From: Bedellia somnulentella | Lineage: Eukaryota; Arthropoda; Insecta; Lepidoptera; Bedelliidae | Assembly: GCA_963576735.1 (NCBI GenBank) | Contig: OY755183.1 | Coordinates: forward strand, 8,699,213 to 8,763,212 | Direction of reading: 5' to 3' | Length of the DNA stretch: 64,000 bases | Shown: positions 24,601 through 36,763 of the stretch, piece by piece | Position numbering within the stretch: position 1 is the first letter of the stretch | How the letters are laid out: the number at the start of each line of letters is the position of its first letter | Made by a program: the position numbers and the translations under genes | The notes under the pieces: generated by a model | Told to the model about the DNA's origin: nothing | What the model saw: only the letters and a program-made list of their open reading frames with translations | Database searches by the model: none

Positions 24601-27600
24601 AATTTTAATATTTACATTTGATTACTAAAATTTTCAAGATTAGGCCGCTCAAGTATCATTGTGAAGGTCCAATTAAATATAATGTTACCTTGAGATAAAT
24701 ATTCAATAAGAAGGTAAGCAACCAAAAATTATTCTATTTATAGCTGTTTTATACATCATACATTCATATATATAATACGGCCATAAATACCAAAAAGAGG
24801 TAGCCAGAGCTTCAGAGCTTGAAACTCCTCAGCCAAATTCGTATGTTGATAGGGGATAAGATGGTACTCGTAGAAATAAAGTATCGTTGGTGATGGGTCT
24901 CCAACCACATCGCCCAAAAACCACTAAAAATCCCAATTTCCTCTTACGACACCCGTGGGTAGAAAGGGGTAGTGACATTCTAACCCGGCACTACACGGCA
25001 ATATATGTATAATTTAAATCTTTTTGTTCATGAAAACCTCATGTGGGGATTATTACTAATAAATAAAGAATAAATAAAGGAAAGAAAAATTTCGACACAG
25101 TCGGGCTCAGTTGGCACAGCGTCGGGGCGTATACCCGAGGTCGCGGGTTCGTTTCCCGACTGTGTCGAAATTTTTCTTTCCTTTATTTATTCTTTATTTA
25201 TTAGTAATAATCCCCACATGAGGTTTTCATGAACAAAAAGATTTAAATTATGTGATAGTTAGGCGTTTTCAACATTTGCATTCTATCTGAAAAGGTAGAC
25301 AAATGGCCTTCCGAATTAGTTAAAATTCGGAGGTAGGAAACGCAAACACTACTTAAACGTGTAAAAGAAATAAAGGAGAAGAATTTCGCACTGGCAGTCA
25401 ATTGACACGGTGGCTCAGTTGGCACAGCGTCGGGGCGTATACCCGAGGTCGCGGGTTCGTTTCCCGACTGTGTCGAAATTTTTCTTTCCTTTATTTATTC
25501 TTTATTTATTAGTAATATATGTATAACCAAAATAACTTCAGATTTCTTAGTCCATTTAATTATTATCCTTAACTGGTTCTGGGTTTGTTTTTATTGACAA
25601 GGAAGTTAACTCACGCAATCGATGCTCAAAGTTTCGTGGCTCTATTCGTTTTGTTTTTACTTTCAATTGGCATATAAAGTAATAAACATGTGTACATTAA
25701 TGACTCATGCTATCATTTTATGCTGCATTTATACTTAATATGAGAGATCATTAAACAAAGAATCCATGTTCCTGTTTAACATACGATTATTTAGTTTTAA
25801 AAGCGTTTTTAATATGTATAAAGTGACATTTATTCGTTGTCGTTCTTTTTCATTCTAGCTAGAAATACGAGTACACACTTTCAATGATATAAATTATTTG
25901 TCTCTGTTGGACCATCCAATTAGTTTTTTGTATTTTGCATTAAGCGCCGGCGCCGTCTAGGGGCATGTAGAAATAGCACTAGCCCACCTCTTTGTGTGAT
26001 TGATGGGATTTGTAAGTCTGAAGGGCAAGCACGAGCGCTATTTTATCGACAAGATAACGGTTAGAACGAGATGGCAGTATACGATACTAAGTAAGTGCGT
26101 AAGAGATGGCTGCTTTATCCCACGCGATAACTAGTTTAAACACGGCTCGTGCTTGCTCTGCTGGTGTATTTAGTAATTGGTAGGTGATAAGATAAGATAA
26201 GGAGTGAGGTGAAAGACTTTTATGTAGACGTGTGGAGTCGGCTTAGAGAAGCGCTAACACATATCTTCCCGCGGCGGCCGTCGTATGAGGTGACTAATAG
26301 TATGCGGCCCTTTTTAATTATGGTTGGGCAATGTGGCTGGAGACCCATACTTAATTTTTGTTATCTTCTTCTCAATCATTTTTTTAAAATGGATGAGAGT
26401 TTGTTAATTTGGAAGCTCTAGCTATTTTTTTTGGAACTTATAGCTGTGATATAGGCTAGGTCAGGTGAAAGATGATGTGGTAGGTAGGTGTATAAACTGG
26501 CTAAGGAAATTTTATATATAGAATATAGAGGATCTAGTCACACCACGAGCGTTTAGCCGTGAGTACTGGTAGGTAAATATTCGTTTAGAAACTACTTCCC
26601 TCGCCGTCAGTATAATAAAGGTACAGACAATATTAATTATATTTATATTAGCTTCTTATAAGCTTTTGGGTGACTATCAACCAAGTACTCTTTATTTATT
26701 TATTTGTAATATTTCTTTTATTGCATAAATTTATAAATCGTGAACAAATATCATTCCTTCTCATTAAAAAGGGAATTAAATATTTCAATTCGTAAATTGA
26801 AACTATTAACATATAGTGGACTTATTTATAATAGGTATGCTTTAAACATTTCTCGAAAGGAATACTAAACAACGTTGTCAAAGGAATCTGAATAATAGTT
26901 CTAGGAATTGCTCAAATAGGTAGGGTCTGTACATGTTACTAGGCTATAACTCTAAAAGGGTTCCTGTATTGATGTGCAAATACTGCTTTCACGAAATCAA
27001 CTACTGAGAACTTACATTGTGTGTGTAATGTAAATATATAAAGTGAAGATGTATGTATGTATGTTATAAAAGTTACTCACGCTCACAATTCTAAAGAGAA
27101 GTAGCTCAGATCGTCAGCCACAATAAGCGTTATTTAATCTCTAACTCAACATTCACGTCATTAACACCCGAAAAGTTTAAGCATCACCTGATATTCTTGA
27201 ACTGTGGTGTTTAGACAGCCCACGTTTTGCTTGGATTGTGTATTCCCTATCCCTATACCGTATACCTATCGCAAATCAACATTTTGTAACAATAAACTGT
27301 CACATGACTACGAACAACTCAACTATGTAGGTTTTCCTCATGATGTTGTCCCTCACCGTTAACAACCTTCATAAAGTAGCCAATCATTTGAATTTCGAAA
27401 AGATATATTAGTGTTGGCTCGAGTCATGGTTGAAGGAAGGAGGCTTTATTGCAAGAGAAGTGGTGGTGGTCCCACTGAGCTATATCAGTTGTAATTGTCA
27501 TTTAAGAGATGAAATTGTTTTACGCATGCACATACAGATACGCATTTCCCGTAAGCCCATAACCACTTTGAATGCCCTTACAACTTTAGTTGACTTTTAT

Positions 27601-30600
27601 GAAACCCAAGGATAAGATTTTACTCACTCAATTAGTTCCTATTGAGTTAGGCAGAGAAATAGGCTTATAAATGTTAAGTTGTACAATTTGATTCGTTGGT
27701 GTTGTGAAGTGTAAAAACTCAAAAAACTAAATTTCTATATGGTTTGGGCACATAAAGAGGATGGATGAAAGTAAAATGGTAAAAGACTTATATAGAACCA
27801 ATGTGGCTGGTCAATTTTTTAAGGGGTGACTACGAAGGAAACATTTAGATCAAGCAGAGAATTTGTTGTATAAATACAAATGTAAAAAATAAAAACATAC
27901 GTATGAAAAGATTGAAGAATGTTAACGAAAAAAACGAGCGGTTTGCTATGATTGTACTCTTCTATTTTATAGTTCAAAATAATTGTATAAATAACGTATT
28001 TTCATTTGGGTTATTAATAAACACAATATATATATATATAAATACACCTATCGATATTTGAGTATGAATGCAAATGATAAATTTTCTTAAACATGGTTGC
28101 GAAGTTTCATCCAAATGACATTTACATATACTTACGTTACGAGTATTACGAAGTTTGTTATCACTAAGTTAAGTAGTAAAACAATGTAAATAAAACCCAG
28201 TTTAATTGAGTAGTTTGGAGCATGGTTTAGATAAATTGGCTTTTGATTCACTAATCGTCAATTAGAATAATTATTGGATACCTTAATTACTATCAACAAA
28301 GGTTAATAATGACTGCGACCGACGAATAATTTGAGTGACTGGTGCGGAGTCACCTTAACCCCGTTAAAAAACAATTTATCGCGTGCAAAGCCTTGTGGCT
28401 ATATGTAATTTAACTAAAATAATATCTAAGCATCAAAAAATTTCTTGTAAATTATCTTATTTACGCTCCAAATAGCAACTTCAGGGTATTGTTCAAACTC
28501 AAGAACATCTTCATTATGAATATTTGAAAATTGTTGTTGCAAAGTTGGAGTTCGCTGTTAATTATTTCCTAGTAATATTCTTAACCTTATACGTAAATGT
28601 GTGGATCTTCTATTTTGTTAAGTTTTATATTTGTTGATGTGTTCTATTTTGTCATTGAAATGATTTTAATTCATGAAAATACACACGCATGCTCACAAAC
28701 ACACACGCACGCACACACAGCCGTAGTTTTTTTTATATTAGGCATTACTACTTCTATTCTCATCTATATACTTTCATACATGCAGGCATATATATACTCA
28801 TGGCTATAATGTGATGGTTGTCCAGCCACTTCGCCCAACAATTACTTAAAAAGCCCAAAACACACTTGCTTCCTTTTATTATACTCGCGGGAAGGGATTA
28901 GTTTTAGAATAGGTTAGTGTTAATCTAAGCCGACACTACACATCTTTCATCTATATCTTTACGAATATTATAAAGAGGAAACATCTGTGAATTTGATTAT
29001 TTATTTGTATCCTTACAATGATACTAATCTTCGGAAATACTGAACCCTAGATATTTGTTAAAGAATACCATGCGTGTGAAGCAGGGGCGGTTTAAACATG
29101 TATTTTTTTAACAGGCCAAAGGAGTCTACGCTGTACCAAATTTGGTATTATTCACATCGGAGCTTGCTCACTACTCCACCAAGAAATTGGCTACATTCAT
29201 GGGAATTGGAAGCGAAAACTGTATCTTGATAAAAGCAGATGACAAAGGAAAGATGTGTGTCAAAGATTTGGAAACTCAGATAACTGCTGCTCTTGAAAAT
29301 GGATCCACTCCGTTTTTAGTGACTGCCACGGCTGGTACTACGGTGTATGGTGCATTTGATCCGATCAAACCTATTTCAGTTCTGTGCAAGAAGTATAATC
29401 TATGGTTACATGTGGATGCAGCGTGGGGCGGCGGAGCTCTTATGTCACGGAAACATAAACACCTCTTGAACAGCATTGAATTGTAAGTTGATGAAGCTAA
29501 AATAACATAACATAAACATAAACGTTCACGCCGAATATCCCCGAAGGGGTTGGCAGAGGTACTAATACTTCTGAACATCAAGTGACTTTATCACCTGGTG
29601 TTCAGAGTACCCACGTTTTGCATGGACAGTGTACTCACGTGATAGGGGATAGGCCTATCGCCGTTTTGTACGAATACACTGTCACATGACTAAGTACAAC
29701 TCAGCTATGTGGGTTTCCTCACGATGATTTCCCTCACCGTTAACAGCCATGATAAATTAACCACACATATGTCTTTAGAAAAGCAAATTGGTGTAGGCCC
29801 GACCCAGGATTTGAACACTAGTCGTTTGCACGATAACCGAGTGTTCTACCCACTGGGCTATCACGGTCATCTAAAACACTTTTAATTTAAAGCTAAAATA
29901 CTCTTAATTTTTAACGTGTCTCTATGATTTGCATAAAATTTATTCTATAGATTGTTGGTAATGAGTTGCCAGCTATATCCCCCTTTTACAACTTTAAAAG
30001 ATCGGATCCCCTTATCTTCTCATACGACAACTGCCACAGTACAGAATTATATATACTGTCAAATACAATCACTCGAAAATATAGCTCGTGCAATTTTGTG
30101 CTACACATAAATATGAGGTGTAAAAATATATAGGTGCAGGCTTGGGATTTGAACCCAGGCCTCTCTACAATATAGTGTGAATAATACCATATATTTTGTG
30201 TTTTCTTGCATCAAAGCAAGGTTTACATTTCAGTATCTTGAAACTTGAAGTCTTGAGAATACTGTAAATCCGAAAATGGGAGCAGCCAGAGCTTCAGAGT
30301 AGAAATTAGAACTTTCAGCTGCTTTTGCAATTTAAATGGAATAAAATTGTAAAATAAATGTAATGTGTAAGCAATGGGTGTCTAGCAAAATGATCCCAAA
30401 AATATATTCTTGTCCGCCACATATACTCCCTGCTATAAATTACTATCGCTTTTGCAAGTAAAGTAGGGATTAAATTGTAGAATATAAGCTTGATGATGAT
30501 CTCTAACTCATAGGAAGAAATGTTGTAGTGCTTTTCTAAGCCATCTCCACACTGCAACCCACGTATATTTATTATGTACATATTTTATTATATTTACATA

Positions 30601-31243
30601 AACACTACTATAAAACTTTAATTACTCGTACTTTTTCAGGGCTGATTCAGTGACTTGGAACCCGCACAAGCTGCTCGCTGCACCGCAACAATGCTCTACA
30701 TTTTTGATACGTCATAAAAACGTTCTAACTGAAGGTCATTCGTGCGAGGCCAAATACCTGTTCCAGAAAGATAAATTTTACGATACGTCTTACGATACCG
30801 GAGACAAACATATTCAGTGTGGTCGTAGGGCTGATGTCCTCAAATTTTGGTTCATGTGGAAGGCGAAGGGAACAGAAGGTTTTGAAAAGCACGTCGACAA
30901 GCTATTTGAAAATGCCACATACTTCAGAGAGCACATCTCGCAGCGCGATGGCTTTGAGCTCGTTATAGAGGAACCCGAGTGTACTAATGTCATGTTTTGG
31001 TACGTTCCACCGAGCCTTCGCAACTGCAAGAATGAACCAGATTACAAAGAGAGATTGCACAAGGTTGCACCTAAAATAAAGGAACGCATGATCAAGGAAG
31101 GAAGTATGATGGTCACGTACCAACCGCAAGGCGGCCTCGTGAATTTCTTCCGCATCGTGTTCCAAAATTCAGCACTAGATCACAAAGATATGATTTACTT
31201 CGCCAATGAAATCGAGCGGCTCGGTAAAGATATTCTGATTTAG
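21687..31243 (+). CDS. black: black: aspartate 1-decarboxylase (PLP-dependent)
   Basis: Group II PLP decarboxylase that in insects turns L-aspartate into beta-alanine, the partner of dopamine in NBAD used for cuticle tanning; cytosolic. Exons 21687-21953, 23612-23905, 29115-29482 and 30640-31243; 510 aa; phases 0, 0 and 2 all join. The start ATG has an in-frame TAG 18 bases upstream. Key parts: [12 protein letters not shown] in exon 2; HVDAAWGGG near residues 286-294, with the Asp that binds the PLP pyridine nitrogen; NPHK with the PLP-Schiff-base Lys near 320; then LLAAPQQCS. The last differs from vertebrate glutamate decarboxylases and fits the insect aspartate/cysteine-sulfinate decarboxylase branch; ADC identity is inferred from this and overall resemblance. 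Its N-terminus is shorter than in Drosophila black, as I recall that protein. Intron 2 is about 5.2 kb and repeat-filled. Confidence 0.93.
24765..25000 (-). repeat. RepB copy
   Basis: Reads AAAGAGGTAGCCAGAGCTTC, GATGGGTCTCCAACCACATC and CACCCGTGGGTAGAAAGGGG, ending CACTACACGGC. The composite SINE-E insertion has landed immediately beyond it. Confidence 0.75.
25001..25525. mobile_element. Composite SINE-E insertion with 11-bp target duplication
   Basis: The direct repeat ATATATGTATA is at 25001-25011 and 25515-25525. Between them is a perfect palindrome (arms 25011-25105 and 25155-25249, 95 bp each, identical) around a tRNA-like loop. Then come about 160 bp of other sequence and a second tRNA-like copy (GTGGCTCAGTTGGCACAGCG, B box CGGGTTCGTTTCCCG) with the same tail, cut short. 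One insertion event is inferred from the matching flanks. It lies in black intron 2. Confidence 0.8.
26018..26163. mobile_element. MITE with GGGCAAGCACGAG ends, copy 2
   Basis: CTGAAGGGCAAGCACGAGCG and CTCGTGCTTGCTCTGCTG bound the element; the core GAGATGGCAGTATACGATAC is the same as in copy 1. It lies in black intron 2. Confidence 0.8.
26278..26445 (+). repeat. RepB, strongly diverged
   Basis: GAGGTGACTAATAGTAT, GGCTGGAGACCCATACTTAA and GGAAGCTCTAGCTA follow the RepB order; the tail is lost. Confidence 0.45.
27180..27485 (-). repeat. RepA SINE, diverged, nearly complete
   Basis: GTGGTGTTTAGACAGCCCAC, AAACTGTCACATGACTACGA, CCTCACCGTTAACAACC and CCCACTGAGCTATATC keep the RepA order. It lies in black intron 2. 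Confidence 0.65.
27740..27965 (+). pseudogene. LINE-C ORF relic
   Basis: Reads [20 protein letters not shown], then after a gap [10 protein letters not shown]. This is the C-terminal region of a LINE ORF2 with deletions and frameshifts. Confidence 0.6.
28000..28680 (+). other. Part of black intron 2, little recognised
   Basis: Contains a short (TA)n run near 28028-28041. Otherwise AT-rich single-copy sequence as far as this window shows. Confidence 0.5.
28680..28722. repeat. Imperfect (CA)n microsatellite
   Basis: ACACACGCATGCTCACAAAC followed by ACACACGCACGCACACACAG. Confidence 0.8.
28765..28948 (-). repeat. RepB with internal deletion
   Basis: ATACTCATGGCTATAA joins directly to the later part (GTTGTCCAGCCACTTCGCCC), then CGCGGGAAGGGATTAG and GCCGACACTACAC. 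Confidence 0.6.
29510..29870 (-). repeat. RepA SINE, full length
   Basis: tRNA-derived SINE read on the minus strand: A-box-like GATAGCCCAGTGGGTAGAAC near the right end, B-box-like GTTCAAATCCTGGG, body, then the module CCCCTTCGGGGATATTCGGC-GTGAACG and a TTATG tail. It lies in black intron 3. Confidence 0.85.
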
Positions 31244-31366
31244 ATATTAAGTTAATTAAGATTCGCGTGCCAGCACGATTGTACAATACGGAATAGAATA
31301 ACATTGAAATGTGAATATAAAAATAGCATGTAGTATTTATCACCGAGTTAACTTTGTAGCATACAC

Positions 31367-31372
31367 AATAAA
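31367..31372 (+). terminator. Polyadenylation signal of black
   Basis: AATAAA 124 bases after the black stop codon, followed by a GT-rich stretch (TTAGTTGTCTTTGTT). Confidence 0.75.
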
Positions 31373-31734
31373 ACTTTAAATCATAATTAGTTGTCTTTGT
31401 TATTTCAGACCAAAAGTGAAAATGTAGTACTAGGCCAGTATTTACTCTGCCTGAGTTCTTTTATACCTGGCTAGAGAGCTACACCAAAGATGTGAAAATT
31501 CACATAAATAGTAACTCAACAAAGACTGAACATCAAACAATCGGCTTAAAATAATATTATTTTATCTATATCCATGGATAGGAGACCCATCAAGAGAGAT
31601 CTTTGTTTCACTTTCATTTTCGCTCTCAACTTTCAATCCCTCTAGCAGAGGATTCTCTTTCTCTTTCTCGTTCTTACTTTTTTATATCTGACAACGGCGA
31701 TGCTTTGATAATGTACATATGTAAATTTATGAAT

Positions 31735-31805
31735 TGTTGATCGACGTGTACTTGGGGGTGACCTGCATCCAGCAGTTGACGTCTATAGGCTGATGATGAT
31801 GATAA
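31735..31805 (+). repeat. LINE 3' terminus
   Basis: ATCCAGCAGTTGACGTCTAT, then AGGCTGATGATGATGAT. This is the familiar terminal motif of a lepidopteran LINE, severely 5'-truncated. Confidence 0.6.
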
Positions 31806-33118
31806 TAAATCAACGTATGAAGCACCTAATTTACTAAAAATATTGTCTTTAATCAGGTGTCAATATTTTTTTCCGAATAATGGCATGTAGAATAGTTAAA
31901 GAGTAAAACTTGGGTAAGATCTTCAAGGAGAAGCGAAACTGATATAATCCGCAAATATGTAATGTATTTTGTGTCAAATTAAGGTCGGTGACATATGTTT
32001 TTATATTTTATACCATGTGAGACAGAACATATATTTAACAAACATACATATGGCTGTACATTTTAATCTGGAGCCTCAGAACTAGAAAGACCACTGGGTA
32101 ATTTAACCCGACCCTGCAGAGCTATTTTAAGTGCGTGCGAATAGAAAATACTTTAAGCGTTTTATCCACTATGTTTTGTATAATACAAATCCTACGTATT
32201 AATAAAATTACGCATATTCATGTTTCTGAATCGCGCTATCATTGTGTTTGTGTTAATGTGCGTATATGCCTAATTGAGAAACGGAAAAGGGTCTTATAAA
32301 AAGGTAAAGCTTAGAACTACCACCCGATTATGTAAAGAAGGATCTAAAAAGGATTTAAAAGCATTAACTTAAAGATACAATTCTTATAGCTTTTGGTCAT
32401 ATTTATTATTTACGTTGATTCAGTGTATACTTGCCATGTCTTTTAAATAGGGGTATTTTTGTCATCTATATGGTCATAGTAGATATACACTTTGCTTGAC
32501 TACGACTTCACTTACTCACTCAAAAAGTATTTCATTTCATTTCATTTATTTTTGCAATCCATAAAGTTGTATACAGCTGTTATATCATTTTACATTAGTG
32601 TTCATGGACCCTGTCGGGTATAGCATAATGGAAGAGAGGATTAAACAATTTTCTTATCAAATCTGTCATTAATAATTATTAATTATATCCTATATAATAT
32701 TAAACTTTTTAATATAACTACATAATATTAAAATTGTTTAATTCGAGAACGATTAGGTGTGAAAGATGAGAATGAGAAAAGTAAGGTGGTTTGGGCATAT
32801 ACAGCGGAAAGATGAAAGTAAAGTGACGAAAGAGATATTTAGAATAGAGCCACTGCAAATGGTACAACACCATATTAGAGAACGGTCACGCAGGACGTTC
32901 TAACCAAATATGAATAATGACTGGTGAATATAAGTAAGTAACTCAATATTTAAACGCCGCACTAACATAACACACAATATTTGTTCAAATTATTGTAATA
33001 GTAATTGTTATAGAAAAATTTTAGGCGTAAAAATTATAAAGACAGACGTTCTCTCTTTGCACCTTCGAAGTCAAAAAAACTGTTTGCTATAGCTTTTCTT
33101 TTACATTATTATTAATTA
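31806..33118. other. Intergenic, LINE-C relic only
   Basis: Near 32755-32900 a relic reads VRWFGHIQRKDESKVTKEIF, the same LINE-C ORF region as at 27740. Near 32520-32545 there is an ATTTC repeat. Nothing else recognised. Confidence 0.5.
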
Positions 33119-33660
33119 CTAGTGGATCGGCCCAGCTTCGCACAGGTAGCGTAGTTTTAAAAATATCGGAGGTTTCTTCAATCACTGCTCAAGCGTTATG
33201 AAATTAGCGCCTTTATTACAAATTACAGCACTCATGTCTGAATATAGTGTAACTTTGTGATTTTGAAAGCGCTTTTATGAAGGTTCAGATCAGTATCTCC
33301 GAAAATAAGCTAATTTTTAGGTTTTAATTGATGCAACTACTGGCGCCATCTAGTATGTAATATGTAAATTAGTAAGGATTTGGTTTTGGTCGCGTGCGAC
33401 TAGACTACTATGTTTCATGTATCATTTTGGTGTTTCTAGACCGATTTCTATGATCCTTTTTTAATAAGTAGGTAATAATGTTAACTTTTTAAATGAGAGA
33501 TGAATGAGAGAACTATAAACATAAGAGTAAACAAATGTAATCAGAATGCTTCGAACTGCTCAGCTATCAGGAGTTACACGTGTTATTGGGAGTCAACCAA
33601 AATAGATAGATATATGCTGTTCTGGAATATTTTTTAGGCAATTTTATGTAAAATATTTCC
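33119..33660 (+). repeat. RepH copy, 3'-truncated
   Basis: Head CTAGTGGATCGGCCCAGCTT, shared body (TACTGGCGCCATCTAGTATG, TCAGAATGCTTCGAACTGCT, GGAGTTACACGTGTTATTG), then it breaks off before the CAGA-rich tail. Confidence 0.75.
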
Positions 33661-33714
33661 AGCAGCAAGGATTATAAATTCTTTCGCCTTTCTTCAGACG
33701 GGAAATCTACTAAT

Positions 33715-34112
33715 ATTGTTTGTGATGGATCTCCAACCGCATTCCCTCACAATTCCCAATACGTCACCTCTTAAAACACCCGCAGGAAGAAATGGGTTAG
33801 TGCTAGTCTGAGCCGTGATCAGGTAACCTAACCTAATCCATTTCATCCCGTAGGTGTCGTAACAAGTGACTTAGAGTATTGGGCTTTTTGGGGATTAACG
33901 CCATACATACATACATGAATATTTACTCCCACCATTATTTCCCATTGGGGTAGGCAGATACTATCAATCGCCATTTTGTACGATCCTGGCAAAAGTCTCT
34001 AGTTTCGCTTACATCCATCAATATTTTATTTTTTTTTGACATGAATTCCTCATGTGGGGATTATTACTCATAAATAAAAGATGTTATTAAAGGAAAGAAA
34101 AATTTCGACAAT
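33715..34112. repeat. Patchwork: RepB pieces, LINE-C tail, SINE-E tail
   Basis: A minus-strand RepB piece (33715-33820) is followed by a plus-strand RepB piece (33838-33900), a minus-strand LINE-C terminus (33915-34035; reads [22 protein letters not shown]) and a SINE-E tail (34048-34112; CCTCATGTGGGGATTATTAC). Confidence 0.65.
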
Positions 34113-34147
34113 ATTTTTAAAAGTGCTCTTTAATTCTTTATTTTTAA

Positions 34148-35027
34148 CTAGTGGATTAGCCCAGCTTCGCACGGGTAGCGTAGTTTTAAAAATATCTGAG
34201 GTTTCTTCAATCACTGCTCAACCCTTGTGAAATTTAGCGCAACTTATAGCACTCTTGAATAGTGTAGCTTTGTGATTGTGAAAGCGCTTTATTGAAAACA
34301 ATCAGAGTTACAAACTTTGCATACATCATACATATACTCCCGGTTATCTAATGCGCGCGCAACCATTACTAAAAAATAATCCTTATAGCAGTATTCAGTA
34401 TTCACGCGCGACGACAGGACGCGATGGCTTATTTCATGTTAAAGTTTGGTGTTTCTATACCGATTTCTATGATTCATTTTTTTATTGAATAGGTAATAAT
34501 GTAAACTTTTTCAAATGAGAGATGAATGAGAGAACTATAAACATAAGAGTAAACAAATGTAATCAGAATGCTCCGAACTGCTCAGCTATCAGGAGTTACA
34601 CGTGTGAGTCAACCATAAAAGATAGACATATGCTGTTCAAGGATATTATTTAGATAATTTAATGTAGAATATTTCCGTCACACATGATTTCTTGTAACTA
34701 TAACCACTAAAGCTTCACACGTGACGGAAGCTTAAAAAATGGAGTAACTTCGCCCGTTTTCCCAAAATTCCTCGAAATTCCCCTTCACTACTCTGCTGAA
34801 CTTACACTATAACCTGCGAAGGAGTATGAAGAATAATTCTACTAAGTTTCGTTAAAATCTGTCGATTAGTTTTTGTTTCCATAAGGAACATACAAACCGA
34901 CAGACAGACAGACAAAAATTTTACTGATTGCATTTTTGGCATCAGTATCGATCACTAATCACCCCCTGATAGTTATTTTGAAAACTTATTTAATGTATAG
35001 AATTGACCTCTCTACAGATTTATTCTA
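34148..35027 (+). repeat. RepH copy, near full length
   Basis: Head CTAGTGGATTAGCCCAGCTT, body as in the neighbouring copies, and tail with CAGACAGACAGAC then TTTTACTGATTGCATTTTTG and TGACCTCTCTACAGATTTAT. No open frame of note. Confidence 0.8.
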
Positions 35028-35029
35028 AT

Positions 35030-35285
35030 TATACATACATACATACATATGCTCACGGCTATATTTCCCTAGAAGGGGTAGCCAGAGCTAAGGAATTATA
35101 AATCCCTCAGCCACTTTTGGAAGTTGAGTGGGGAAAAGATGGTAAAAATAAAGGTTTTTGGTGATGGGTCTCCAACCGCATCGCCCAAAAATCCAATAAA
35201 AAGCCCCAATACCCTTAGTCGCCTCTTACGACACCCGTGGGTAGAAAGGGGTAGCGACATTCTAAGCCGGCACTACACGGCTTAA
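35030..35285 (-). repeat. RepB copy, full length
   Basis: ACATACATATGCTCACGGCT starts the tail side; GATGGGTCTCCAACCGCATC and AAGCCGGCACTACACGGC complete it. It abuts the RepH copy. Confidence 0.85.
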
Positions 35286-35674
35286 CATTATAATTATAGA
35301 TATAGATAAACAACTCAAAGATATTCATTATATAAAAAAAAGGGCTCCTTTATGTTTGGATCGCTAACATAAAGAAACACTGTGATAAATCTAATACAAC
35401 ACTAGTCTCTTCTATCATGAATATAAATTACATAAGTGGCCTACGAGTCCACGATATAAAAATGCCTTAACAACCCCTAATAATTCAATAATAATTAATT
35501 AATTTATTCAAACAAGTAACATAGACTCATTATGTTCGTAGTACTTATTTTTAAGATGTTAGTAGGTCTACAAAAAAATAATATATTCACAAATTTAATA
35601 AATACAAAGTTTAAAAATAAAAAAATAACTGACACCCGGATCAATGTCACGGTATATCAGTCGATACAGCGTAA

Positions 35675-35936
35675 GGGCCGGCGCTCACTGCCGGCATGGC
35701 ATGGCAAAGGATTTCGGTACAGATACAGCATTTTTAATCTTATTGCCATGCGCATAGAATTCATTTTGACACAACGATGCCGAGGGAGGCCGCGGTAGGA
35801 CAGAACGTCGGCATCGTTGTGTCAAAATGAAGTAAAATGAATTCTATACTCATGGTAATAAGATGAAAAATGCTATATCTGTACCGAAATCCTTTGCCAT
35901 GCCATGCCATGCCATGCCGGCAGTCAGCGCTGGCCC
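35675..35936. mobile_element. Fold-back MITE, PIF/Harbinger-like, copy 2
   Basis: Same ends as copy 1 (GGGCCGGCGC to GCGCTGGCCC) with target duplication TAA at 35672-35674 and 35937-35939. The right arm has extra CATGC units (CCATGCCATGCCATGCC). The central GC-rich part is inverted relative to copy 1. Confidence 0.85.
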
Positions 35937-35939
35937 TAA

Positions 35940-36760
35940 CAATGACCCAAGTACCGACAATCTAGCCAATTAGCTATAATGTTCAGAATGCTGTTGGTGC
36001 TGCCCCGCACTACTGAGAATGAAGTCGTAATGTTGAATTTCTACGCACGTCTGGTTATATCCTTATTACGATCAGCTAATACTTAGTAAATGATAACTTT
36101 GTTGAGGCATTGTAGAAAAAAGGGTTTATGATTTTATATTTGGAATACCATTTTATAAACACTTGACAGCAAAAACTCATATAATGCGCCCTTGTTATGA
36201 TACTCATGAAAAGCCTCTCTATTTAATAAACGTATATAGTTAAAGGTTACTTAAAGTATTGTTTCTTTAGTGTTAGTTATTAAATTAACCAACCAAAATA
36301 AATTCAACACCCTGCTCACAATTTCCAGGAAAGCTTGAAACTCATCATATTTTTAAAATTGCCTAGAGGTTAATTAATTAGTGTCGATACAAGGAGTGAT
36401 GGATAGGTCCCATGTTGGAATACAGCGGTTGCAAATTACCCCGATGTTGGTTAATGCATACTCTGGGAGATCATTCATCAAGATTAACATCATGATTGTT
36501 CTGTGGACTTCATAAGTGCGATTCCATTGCGTTATTACTAAACTGCAGCGAGGATTAAGCTAAAGTGGTTTCACGATGTGTTATATACCGATAATGGGTT
36601 TTTAGTATGTGTTACTAATTTTTATAGTTACTAGCCGTCTGCACGATAAGCGGTGTTCTACCCACTGAGCCATCACGTCGTCTCTTCCCACAGGAGTATC
36701 ACGTCGTCTTACTATTGAATATCTCTTAAAAATAGAGATTATTCACTTCATTTTATTTTA
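35940..36760. other. Intergenic, one RepA head remnant
   Basis: CTAGCCGTCTGCACGATAAG followed by CTACCCACTGAGCCATCACG near 36632-36678 is the tRNA-like head of RepA alone. The rest is AT-rich without recognisable content. Confidence 0.5.
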
Positions 36761-36763
36761 TGA

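Noticed and set aside
21687..31243. Glutamate decarboxylase as identity of the PLP gene
   Set aside because: The segment after the PLP lysine (LLAAPQQCS) and overall resemblance fit insect black/ADC better than GAD.
35532..35798. 88-codon plus-strand frame
   Set aside because: Half of it runs into the fold-back MITE at 35675; no coding character.
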